From Clostridiales bacterium (GTDB lineage: Bacteria > Bacillota > Clostridia > Oscillospirales > Acutalibacteraceae): DNA of 26,125 bases. Positions 1-7,035 of the stretch are shown one piece after another. The notes under the pieces are model-generated. The model saw only the letters and a program-made list of their open reading frames with translations. It did no database searches and had not been told where the DNA came from. Within the stretch, counting starts at the first letter, position 1, and every line of letters starts with the position of its first letter. Location: the NCBI GenBank assembly GCA_019419895.1, contig JAHZIE010000035.1, positions 1-26,125 of the forward strand, written 5' to 3'. Made by a program: the position numbers and the translations under genes.

Positions 1-795
1 GAAGCACTGATTCCTTTTTTATCGATCGCCTATTTAATTGGAGGCGTCATTATTATTTTGTGCCATTCTCAGAAGGTTCCTGCTTGTTTTTCCGCAATCT
101 TTCAGGACGCTTTTTCGTTTCAGTCGACAGCCGGAGGGGTAGGAGGATATATGATTGTCCATGCTATGCGGTATGGTGTTGGACGGGGCATATTTTCAAA
201 TGAAGCGGGGCTGGGCAGTTCTGGAATGGTTTATGCGGCGTCCGATTCGGATGAACCGGCTGAAGCTGGAATGTGGGGGATCTTTGAGGTATTTGCCGAC
301 ACCATTGTGGTGTGTACAATTACCGCTTTGGCAATTCTCACCAGCGGTGTCGCCGCAGGAGGAAAAGAAGGCGCGGCGTTAAGCTCTGCCGCCTTTGGTA
401 CTGTATTTGGCCCATTTGGAGAGTTTTTTGTCTCTGTTTCCATCGCTCTCTTTGCCTTTGCGTCTATGATAGGATGGGCATATTATGGCGAACGGGGTCT
501 TGAATATCTGGTAGGGGAACGCTTGACAGGGGTGTATAAGCTTATATTTATCAGTATGACGGTCGTAGGATGCATAGCCCGCCTAGAACTTGTTTGGAAT
601 TTGTCGGAAACCTTTAATGGTCTGATGGCATTGCCCAACCTTTATGGAGTAACTATGCTGTCCGGCACGGTGATTGCCGTCACACGCGACTATTTGGGAC
701 GGCAACGAAAGCAGCGGATAAATAAAAAAGCAGGAGCAAAGAAAAAACCGGAGGTGTACGGCGGTTTTTCCGCCAAATCCTCCGGCAAATATTAA
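1..795 (+). CDS. AGCS family sodium:alanine/glycine symporter, 3' part (start lies outside window)
   Basis: The frame is open from base 1 and gives 264 residues. This is the C-terminal half of an alanine/glycine:cation symporter (AGCS family, AlsT/DagA type), an integral membrane protein that imports a small amino acid with Na+. The diagnostic stretch GIFSNEAGLGSSGM and the following TDTI-like segment (here FADTIVVCTITALAIL) match the family's most conserved region. Several hydrophobic segments follow. Family members are usually 450-500 residues, so roughly 200 N-terminal residues are missing to the left. The C-terminal tail is Lys-rich (KRINKKAGAKKK). Its last codons run through a hairpin that works as a terminator for the opposite-strand gene, and the two stop codons overlap on TTAA. 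Substrate (Ala, Gly or Gln) cannot be told from the sequence. Confidence 0.9.
   Translation, partial: EALIPFLSIAYLIGGVIIILCHSQKVPACFSAIFQDAFSFQSTAGGVGGYMIVHAMRYGVGRGIFSNEAGLGSSGMVYAASDSDEPAEAGMWGIFEVFADTIVVCTITALAILTSGVAAGGKEGAALSSAAFGTVFGPFGEFFVSVSIALFAFASMIGWAYYGERGLEYLVGERLTGVYKLIFISMTVVGCIARLELVWNLSETFNGLMALPNLYGVTMLSGTVIAVTRDYLGRQRKQRINKKAGAKKKPEVYGGFSAKSSGKY
742..785 (-). terminator. Intrinsic terminator of the dedA-like gene, embedded in the symporter 3' end
   Basis: Arms CCGGAGG (748-754) and CCTCCGG (779-785) plus an inner stem GGCGG (760-764)/CCGCC (770-774) form a two-part hairpin with a small internal loop. Read on the minus strand it is followed by six T (complement of 742-747). 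The plus direction has no T run. It therefore serves the minus-strand gene, although it lies inside coding sequence of the plus-strand gene. Confidence 0.75.
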
Positions 796-1442
796 TCCTG
801 TTCAGCGTCCTTTTTCTCTTCATTTTTTTGGGAAGCTTTTCTATGTTTTCTCCATTGATAAATGCCAAATCCAAGAACCGCAAGAACGATAAGAACTACC
901 ACAATGATTGTATAATCGCTAAAATAGGGGAGAACTGATTCCCATGCGTCTCCCATAAATACGCCCAAATATACAAGCACCGTATTCCAAACAGCGCTTC
1001 CCAGAGTAGTGAGAAGCAGAAAAATAGGGAAATTCATATTAGATATGCCCGCCGGCACAGAAATAAGGCTTCTGACAATGGGAATACAGCGGCAAATCAG
1101 AACCGCCTTTTTCTCATATTTGGTAAACCAACGATCTGCCATATCCACATGTTCAGGCTTCAGCCGTAAAGTTTTACCGAATTTTCCCGCAAATAGTTTT
1201 TTTAATCTCTCTTTTTTCAGAATGCGTCCTAAAAGATAGAGGAGGATAGCACCCAAAACCGATCCAACCGTAGCCGCAAGAATAACAAATACAGGCTGCA
1301 TTGACGTCTGCCCTGTCATAAATCCTCCAAACAGCAAAACCACTTCAGAAGGAATGGGAGGAAAAATATTTTCAATGCAAATCAGCAGACAGATTCCTAA
1401 ATACCCATATTGATTGATAAGGGAAATCATTGTTTCTTCCAT
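792..1442 (-). CDS. DedA family (SNARE-associated/VTT domain) membrane protein
   Basis: A 216-residue polytopic membrane protein of the DedA superfamily. The N-terminal region holds the re-entrant-loop signature FPPIPSEVVLLFGG. A second conserved block, RCIPIVRSLISVPAGISNM, carries the family's essential Arg and Gly. Hydrophobic helices run through the rest, and the tail is highly charged (RKHRKASQKNEEKKDAEQD). Known members (UptA, YngC/YkoX and relatives) act in envelope lipid carrier recycling; some flip undecaprenyl phosphate. Which subgroup this is I cannot say. The ATG at 1442 is chosen because GGAAAGG sits just upstream; an earlier in-frame start would add 34 non-conserved residues with no ribosome site. 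It is monocistronic, with a promoter upstream and a terminator inside the neighbouring symporter gene. Confidence 0.9.
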   Translation of the reverse strand: MEETMISLINQYGYLGICLLICIENIFPPIPSEVVLLFGGFMTGQTSMQPVFVILAATVGSVLGAILLYLLGRILKKERLKKLFAGKFGKTLRLKPEHVDMADRWFTKYEKKAVLICRCIPIVRSLISVPAGISNMNFPIFLLLTTLGSAVWNTVLVYLGVFMGDAWESVLPYFSDYTIIVVVLIVLAVLGFGIYQWRKHRKASQKNEEKKDAEQD

Positions 1443-1478
1443 ATTATTTTCCTTTCCAAATACAGTATGCCTACCTCT

Positions 1479-1544
1479 ATTATAGGCAGATTCTTGTAAA
1501 AGCAAACCATTAACAGGATACTTTATTTCCCTATCGCCTGTCAA
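1479..1544 (-). promoter_or_regulatory. Candidate sigma-A promoters of the dedA-like gene
   Basis: On the minus strand TTGCTT (1500-1505) and TATAAT (1479-1484) are separated by 15 nt. A second pair lies further upstream: TTGACA (1539-1544) and TATCCT (1515-1520), 18 nt apart. The first has a perfect -10 but short spacing, the second a perfect -35 but weaker -10. At least one probably drives the gene starting at 1442. Confidence 0.5.
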
Positions 1545-1652
1545 TATTTTTTCAAAATGGGGACCGCGTTTTTTCTAGTGGTTACACTAAAGCGGTACCC
1601 AAACAATGGCATCGCTTTACTTTTGGCTATTATTTATTAAACTTTTAAAAGC

Positions 1653-1681
1653 AAAAAAGGCGGCAACCAGTCAATCTGCCC
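1653..1681 (-). terminator. Possible weak terminator downstream of nagA
   Basis: On the minus strand a short stem GGGCA...TGCC with a bulge before the final pairs is followed by six T (complement of 1653-1658). The stem is short and the loop is 11 nt. An AT-rich inverted repeat TTTACTC/GAGTAAA (1686-1692 and 1704-1710) lies between it and the nagA stop. This is the best terminator candidate between nagA and the dedA-like gene. Confidence 0.35.
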
Positions 1682-1716
1682 AAGATTTACTCTATATAAA
1701 ATGGAGTAAAGAAAAA

Positions 1717-2898
1717 CTATGCGGTATAAGTTGTTTTTCCCATGCAGATAACCCTCTGCATGGTAATATCTTCATCAAAAATCAGAATATCGGCGTCCAT
1801 TCCCACGGCCAGCGCTCCCTTGTGAGCAAGCTTAAGAAAGTGAGCAGGATTCTGCGACATCATTCGGACGGCATCCCACAGTGCTAAACCGGCGGTCTTT
1901 ACCATAGTGCGGATAAGCATATCTGCTGTGGCGACACTCCCCGCAAAGGCGGAATGATCCATTAGAAAGGCGACATTATGCTCTTTCAAGCAGGGCTGCC
2001 CATTCTTATCGCTTCCTAGCAGATACTGTCCGTCCGGCATACCAGCAGCCCTCATGGAATCTGTTACCAGGGCGATTTTATCATGGGACTTGAATTTGCA
2101 TACAAGCTGGAGCAGCTCCTGAGGAATATGGCTTCCATCAGCAATAAGCTCCAGGCTCAGCTCATCCAGCAAAAACGCTGCCTCCATAACGCCGCCGCGG
2201 CGGTAAGCGTTTTTGCGGGTAATGGTGGACATAGCGGAATACATATGGGTTACATGGGAAAAACCGTTTTCACAGCCTTCCCTTGCCTCCTGGAAGGTGG
2301 CGTTGGTGTGCCCCATGGAACAAAGAATCCCCCGCTTTCTTAGTTCCCGCGCCATGTCCAGCGCCCCCTCCCGTTCCGGCGCTACGGTCCAACTGATAAT
2401 TTCCGGATGGCGGTCGAGAAGAAACAGATAAGCTTCGGGAGCGGGATCAACAATATACCGGATATCCTGTGCCCCGCACATTTCCTGGGATAGATAGGGG
2501 CCTTCCATATGGACGCCGGCAATGCTAGGCCCGTTTTCTTTCAGTTCTTCCTTTGCCTCTTTCAAAGCAACAAAAAACTGCTCATATTCCTCCATAGAGG
2601 CGGTCAGGGTAGTGGGAACGATGGAGGTAGTGCCATGTTTCATATGCATCCGGCAGGCATTGACAATGCTTGCCGCCGTACCGTCCATAAAGTCGCTTCC
2701 GCCGCCGCCGTGGGTGTGCATATCAATGAAGCCGGGCGAAATAATCCGGCCGCCGGCATCAATTACCTCGTCTACATTGGAAACGTTACAGCTCCCCGCT
2801 CCTAAAGAAATTATTTTATCATTTTCAAAAATAAGAAATCCGGAAGGAATTTCTCCATCTTTGGCTAAAATTCTTCCGTTGACACAAGCCGTTTTCAT
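1717..2898 (-). CDS. nagA: N-acetylglucosamine-6-phosphate deacetylase
   Basis: A 393-residue amidohydrolase of normal NagA length. It hydrolyses GlcNAc-6-P to glucosamine-6-P plus acetate in the cytoplasm. Visible family marks in order: metal-binding HTH in GFIDMHTHGGGG (H61/H63), the metal-ligand Glu in HMEGPYLS (about 132), GHTNATF (His near 198), THMYSAMS (about 218), and the catalytic Asp in LVTDSMRAAGMPDG (about 279). The ATG at 2898 has AAGGA 9 nt upstream. It is the third gene of the DUF4838 - nagB - nagA unit, with 64 nt between nagB stop and nagA start, so co-transcription is likely. Its product is the substrate of the upstream NagB-like enzyme, which ties the cluster to amino-sugar catabolism. 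Confidence 0.95.
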   Translation of the reverse strand: MKTACVNGRILAKDGEIPSGFLIFENDKIISLGAGSCNVSNVDEVIDAGGRIISPGFIDMHTHGGGGSDFMDGTAASIVNACRMHMKHGTTSIVPTTLTASMEEYEQFFVALKEAKEELKENGPSIAGVHMEGPYLSQEMCGAQDIRYIVDPAPEAYLFLLDRHPEIISWTVAPEREGALDMARELRKRGILCSMGHTNATFQEAREGCENGFSHVTHMYSAMSTITRKNAYRRGGVMEAAFLLDELSLELIADGSHIPQELLQLVCKFKSHDKIALVTDSMRAAGMPDGQYLLGSDKNGQPCLKEHNVAFLMDHSAFAGSVATADMLIRTMVKTAGLALWDAVRMMSQNPAHFLKLAHKGALAVGMDADILIFDEDITMQRVICMGKTTYTA

Positions 2899-2962
2899 AA
2901 AAACACATCCTTAACGCAAAATATTCCCCGGCGGCATGAAAACCGTCAGGGAGTTTTTATTT

Positions 2963-3730
2963 CTAGAGTAAAGCGGAGCTGTCCATATCGAGATATAACT
3001 GAGCGTTATCCCTTGTGCGGAGAATTGAGGCCGGACACGCCTCGCTGATTTCTCCTTTGACCGTATGGAACACCGCGTTGGCTTTCGTGGGAGCGGGAAC
3101 AACACAGAACAGATAGGGGGCGGAAACCAATTGAGGAATTGTTACCGTCAAAGCATTTTTAGGGACCTCAGAAAGGGAGGAAAAACACCCGTCGTTGACC
3201 TGCTGCTGACGGCAAACGTTGTCCAAGTCTACCACCTTTACCTTCGCAGGATCATGAAAATCAGCAACATGGGGATCATTGAATGCGATATGTCCATTTT
3301 CGCCAATTCCCAGGCAAACAATATCCGGCGGAAATTTTTCAAACAGAGAAGTATACCGTGCGCATTCCCCCTGTGGATCTGATGTCTGTCCATTTAAATA
3401 ATTCACCGAACGGAAGGGAACATTTGCAAAAATGGCACGTTTCAAGAAATTACCAAACCCTTGAGGAGCGTCCTTATCCAGTCCCAGGTATTCATCCATA
3501 TGGAAGGCGTTGATGCGGTCCCAGGGAATATCCAGATTGGCACACAGAGAAGCGAGGAGTTCATTTTGTGACGGTGCGGCGCCGAAAATCATATTGATTT
3601 CCTCTTTCTTTTCCAAAAGGGAAAAGATCGCTTTTGCAACATCCGCCGCCGCGGACTGTCCCATATCCTCACGGGTTGCATAGATATGCACCGCCAGTTT
3701 GTCCTGGGTAAATTCTTTCACTGCTTTCAT
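2963..3730 (-). CDS. nagB: Glucosamine-6-phosphate deaminase (divergent NagB-type)
   Basis: A 255-residue member of the NagB/6-phosphogluconolactonase fold. The expected reaction converts glucosamine-6-P to fructose-6-P and ammonia. Recognisable blocks are FHMDEYLGL (general-base Asp at about 79) and GIGENGHIAFNDP (catalytic His at about 147). It is a divergent form. The phosphate loop reads FGAAPSQNE instead of GxATGSTP. From memory of E. coli NagB, the Asp of DGHIAFNE is Asn here and the Glu is Asp. Two ATGs stand in tandem (3733 and 3730) behind AGGAGG. The second has the better 7-nt spacing and is used here. The gene starts 43 nt after the DUF4838 stop and precedes nagA, which supports the assignment despite the divergence. 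Confidence 0.85.
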   Translation of the reverse strand: MKAVKEFTQDKLAVHIYATREDMGQSAAADVAKAIFSLLEKKEEINMIFGAAPSQNELLASLCANLDIPWDRINAFHMDEYLGLDKDAPQGFGNFLKRAIFANVPFRSVNYLNGQTSDPQGECARYTSLFEKFPPDIVCLGIGENGHIAFNDPHVADFHDPAKVKVVDLDNVCRQQQVNDGCFSSLSEVPKNALTVTIPQLVSAPYLFCVVPAPTKANAVFHTVKGEISEACPASILRTRDNAQLYLDMDSSALL

Positions 3731-3772
3731 CATAATTCCTCCTAAATATAAATTACATCATTTATGACAACG

Positions 3773-5854
3773 CTAATCCACAGCTTTTCCCGCCAAACGG
3801 CGCTGGTTACGGCAGCGCAGAAGAACAGGCCTGAGCTGGGAGCGGAGCATGGCGTCGTTTACCAGAATAGAAGTGATATTATAGCCGGTAATCGGCATAT
3901 AATAGGATTCAAGCCTTTTCTCCAGTTCCCCGATTTTGTGCCAGGAAACCGTCTCTTCCACTTCATTTTTCTGGAGCAGAGAGTCATGATAACGGCATAC
4001 TTCATTGGTCAAGGCAAATACATCCCTGCCGTACAGTAACTGACGGAGTATCTCTGTCAGCCTTTGCAGGATGACATCATTGGGAGTAAGCTTGCGCGCT
4101 TCTTCCGGGTTGACTGCCACCTGGATCTCCGCGGCATACTGTCTGGCGAGACGCCTTTTTTCCTCCTGGATCATTTCTTCTACTAGAAGAATCGCCTTGT
4201 TGAATCCGGCGGTCACTTCATCACCGCATACAGTGATTCCCTGTTTGAAATGTCCGTTTGCGTCCAACGCTTCTTGCGGCAGACCGCCATCCCAGTGGAG
4301 CAGCTGGGTAAGGATGCTTTTTTGATCCCACGCGCGCCAGGAAGCAATGGAACGGCTGCCGCTCTCTACCAAAGAGTATACCTGTTCCATTCTCTTGGCA
4401 TAATCACCGTAAAGGCGATTGAAATAGTCGGAGATATAAGGGGAGATGTCCGTAAACTTCTCTGCCTTTTTCATGTTCCAGGCAAGCTCGGTATATATCA
4501 GATGAGTGAGGGAGCGGATTCCCCAATGCAGCATAGGAACATGCATATAGGTAATGCCAGAAAAACCATGTGATTGATAATAGGGAAGATCCTTCAGCAT
4601 GGAACTGGTAAACAGCAGGGGCAGATCTTCATATTTTGATACATTATAATATTCGCCGATTACCATAGGAAGTCGGTTTGGAGAATTGTTCCAGTCCCGG
4701 ATAGCTTTTTGATACCGTTCGTTGATGCAGCAGGTTTCTTCCATACAATGCTCATAGCAGCGGTTGATAGGATAGAATACCATACTGTCTCCAGTTCCTA
4801 CCAGATTTTCCGTCGTTGGCTTTGTGGGGGCCTGGAGGGTATAAGTCCCTTCATAACTGCACATGATCAGCTGAACCTGATGGTCTAGGGTGCCGTCCTT
4901 CACCGCTTCATCAACCTGTTCTCTCAGCTTGGAAAGGAAATAAGCGGCGCGGTCGGTATTATTTCCTATCTTTTTGCAGGCTTCGCAGGCACAGGCGCTT
5001 CCCCATGTATCAAAGCCCCAGATGTCAATGCGATCAAAATCCTTCCACTCCTGCCGCAGCTTTGCGACAAGCTCCTTGCCCAGATATTGAAACATATCCT
5101 CATGGGCAACACAAAGCTGGACAGACATAGCTTTTTCCCTGATGCGCTTTCCATTTTCCGGAAGGCCATACCATTCGGGATGGGAAGCGTAAAGATCTGT
5201 CCCGTTATCCCATGGTTTGTCAGGAGCCAGCATCTGTTCGAAAATATGTCCTCCATACTTTGAAATAAATCCGAGTTTTCTTGCAAGCGCCCGGGTGGGT
5301 TCCTTGGCGATAGCGACACTCATGCGGTTACGTATCATCCACATTAAAAAGGCTGAAGATGTATAGACATATCCCTCCGACATATCAAAACTGCGGGCGA
5401 ATGGCAGCGAAGGGTGAAAAACTTCAGGCCCGTCGGGAAGGCACAAGTTTTCTCTTTTATCAGGCGCGATTTCCCCGCCGGCGTCAGGATAATACCACCG
5501 TCATCCCTGCATTTTTAAAAACTCATAAGCGCCATAAAGGACGGAACGTCTGGAATTTCCTTCAATGTATATGCCACCTTCACAGGGAAGCAGCCGGTAA
5601 TCATCCTCACATTCCCCTGCGGTCAGGGAGAGATAAATCTGGAATCCTTCCCCGTCCTTGGATGAAAAGCGGATTTCCGACTGTGTTAAAGTAAGGGAAA
5701 GATAATGTTTCAGCTCCGTTGCCGCAAAGGACAGGGTACAGCGGCAGGCACGTTCCTGCTCCCTGCGGAAATCGATCCGCTCTTCTTCAGTTGCCCATAT
5801 GCCGGTATATCTTTCCGCGCCTTCATAAGGAATTACAATGGTAATCTTCTGCAT
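3773..5854 (-). pseudogene. DUF4838 (GH163-like) glycosidase-type protein interrupted by one in-frame TGA
   Basis: A single reading frame of 694 codons whose only interruption is a TGA at 5501-5503. The first 117 residues form an alpha/beta domain ending in GIYIEGNSRRSVLYGAYEFL, the usual end of the GH67-N-like domain seen before DUF4838. The frame resumes immediately as RWYYPDAGGEIAP, exactly where family members read LG(C/V)RWYxPG, so no bases are lost. The rest (first Met well inside, 557 residues from the next start) is a DUF4838 domain with WGFDTWGSACACEACKK and VIGEYYNVSKYEDLPLLF. DUF4838 was, to my knowledge, the basis of CAZy family GH163, endo-beta-N-acetylglucosaminidases. No signal peptide is seen, so an intracellular enzyme is inferred. 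The start at 5854 has AAAGGA 7 nt upstream. It is the first gene of the nagB-nagA unit. A recent nonsense mutation or sequence error is likeliest; recoding of TGA is possible. Confidence 0.8.
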
Positions 5855-5918
5855 AAGGCCATCCTTTCTTTTCACTAAGAATAAAATACAAATTCAAAGA
5901 AATATTTCCTTAATTTTT

Positions 5919-5947
5919 ATATTATCAGAATTTATTTGCAATGTCAT
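5919..5947 (-). promoter_or_regulatory. Promoter of the DUF4838-nagB-nagA unit
   Basis: On the minus strand ATGACA (5942-5947) and TAATAT (5919-5924) are exactly 17 nt apart, matching a sigma-A promoter. It sits about 65 nt upstream of the start at 5854. The -35 lies inside a palindrome at 5938-5950. Confidence 0.65.
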
Positions 5948-5950
5948 TGC
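5938..5950. promoter_or_regulatory. Palindromic candidate operator in the divergent promoter region
   Basis: GCAATG (5938-5943), one T, CATTGC (5945-5950) is a perfect 6+6 palindrome in otherwise AT-rich DNA. It covers the -35 box of the DUF4838 promoter and lies about 30 nt upstream of the -35 of the AraC-type gene. A regulator bound here could control the glycan genes, but which protein binds is unknown. Confidence 0.45.
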
Positions 5951-5977
5951 GAATACTGACTTTATTGATTGTAAATA

Positions 5978-6006
5978 TTGACATTAATTTTCAAACAGTT
6001 TACACT
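5978..6006 (+). promoter_or_regulatory. Promoter of the AraC-type regulator gene
   Basis: A perfect -35 TTGACA (5978-5983), a 17-nt spacer and a -10 TACACT (6001-6006). Transcription would start near 6013, about 35 nt before the ATG at 6048. Confidence 0.75.
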
Positions 6007-6047
6007 TACTACAGGTATGACAGTTGGAAAGACCAGAGGGAATAAAT

Positions 6048-6893
6048 ATGAGTGTGATTCATAGCATAGAAAAAGGGCAGTTCTTTTTCCATCATTCCAG
6101 AGATGAAAAATTCCCCGAAAGCTCAGTTACCATGCACGCGCATGTTGAAAATGAGATTTTTTATTTTTTAAGAGGCAGGGGGAATATGGTTGTAGAAGGA
6201 AATCCTTATGAGCTTCATGAAGGACAGGTGCTTATCATGCGGTCACATGAATTCCATAAGCCAGAAATCAGTCAGGCGCTTCCCTATGAACGCATGGTAG
6301 TTCAATTCACGGAAGAATATATTCACCCCTTTGACGAAAGAGGGATATTAACCGCTCCCTTCAGCCAAAGGCCTTTAGGCCGCTGGAATGCCTTTGACTC
6401 TGACGTTGTCAAACGTTCCCTCCTGCCACAGCTTTTCCGCCGCTTGTCGGAAAGTTCTGAGCAGGGAGAGGAGGAACAGCCCCTGTCCTGCAGTATCTAT
6501 ACCTTGGCGATTTTAGATGAAATCAAGCAGCTGTTTTCTAAAAAAAAGGAAGATCCGGAACAGGCGAATTCCACTGTCGTGCAGCAGGTCATCACTTACA
6601 TCGAGGAAAATCTCAATCAGAAAATTTCGTTGGATTTGCTACAGAAAGAATTTTTTATAAATAAATTTCACCTTAACCGCATGTTCCAAACCGCGACAGG
6701 ATCAACGGTAGGGGAATATATCATCATGAAGCGCCTTCTGTTGGCGCGAAAGTTTATCCGGATGGGATATATCCCTATGAGTGCCTGCTCCGCCAGCGGA
6801 TTTGGAGATTATTCCTCCTTCTACAGAGCCTATCTCAAGCATTTTCATATTTCCCCCAAGCAGGAACGTCTTTCCTATCTTGAAAAGGCATAA
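6048..6893 (+). CDS. AraC family transcriptional regulator with N-terminal cupin sensor domain
   Basis: A 281-residue protein. The N-terminal cupin-like half (about 1-100) has MHAHVENEIFYFLRGRGNMVVEG and HEGQVLIMRSHEFHKPE, the usual ligand-sensing fold. The C-terminal part (about 180-275) has the two helix-turn-helix units of AraC proteins, including INKFHLNRMFQTATGSTVGEYI and the end signature GFGDYSSFYRAYLKHFHISPKQ. The ATG at 6048 is chosen because AGAGGG lies 7 nt upstream; an in-frame TTG at 6024 would add 8 residues without a site. It is divergent from DUF4838-nagB-nagA and upstream of the GH36 gene, so it most likely senses a sugar released from the glycan and activates these genes. 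The ligand is unknown. Confidence 0.9.
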   Translation: MSVIHSIEKGQFFFHHSRDEKFPESSVTMHAHVENEIFYFLRGRGNMVVEGNPYELHEGQVLIMRSHEFHKPEISQALPYERMVVQFTEEYIHPFDERGILTAPFSQRPLGRWNAFDSDVVKRSLLPQLFRRLSESSEQGEEEQPLSCSIYTLAILDEIKQLFSKKKEDPEQANSTVVQQVITYIEENLNQKISLDLLQKEFFINKFHLNRMFQTATGSTVGEYIIMKRLLLARKFIRMGYIPMSACSASGFGDYSSFYRAYLKHFHISPKQERLSYLEKA

Positions 6894-6948
6894 TTTCCCT
6901 GTTAAAATTTTGAGGGAGTGGACTTTCATTTCATAAAATAATCCTCCC

Positions 6949-7000
6949 GGAAGACTTGCCAGCTGCGGAGGATACCGCTATAATTGGGCAAAAGACTTCC
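6949..7000. promoter_or_regulatory. Inverted and direct repeats flanking the GH36 promoter
   Basis: GGAAG-AC-TTGCC (6949-6960) and GGCAA-AAGA-CTTCC (6987-7000) form a split inverted repeat on both sides of the promoter core. The same bases contain a direct repeat AAGACTT at 6951-6957 and 6992-6998, 41 nt apart, about four helical turns. Either arrangement could be a regulator site; the AraC-type protein encoded just upstream is the natural candidate. Confidence 0.4.
6956..6984 (+). promoter_or_regulatory. Promoter of the GH36 gene
   Basis: TTGCCA (6956-6961), a 17-nt spacer and a perfect TATAAT (6979-6984). Start of transcription is expected near 6991, about 45 nt before the ATG at 7036. Confidence 0.75.
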
Positions 7001-7035
7001 AAGTATTATCTTTCTACGGGAAAGGGGTAATAACA

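Noticed and set aside
1564..1595. Composite inverted repeat CCGC..TAGTG-GTTA-CACTA..GCGG between nagA and the dedA-like gene
   Set aside because: The outer arms are unevenly spaced and no T run follows on either strand, so I could not support a terminator or an operator.
2522..2914. Long plus-strand open frame of 130 codons opposite nagA
   Set aside because: It is a shadow of the well-conserved nagA reading frame and has no protein features of its own.
3755..3776. Possible catabolite-response element near the nagB start
   Set aside because: Several conserved positions of the cre consensus do not match, and the site is at the end of the preceding gene.
6909..6949. GGGAG/CTCCC pair between the AraC-type gene and GH36, considered as a terminator
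   Set aside because: The loop is about 25 nt and no T run follows.
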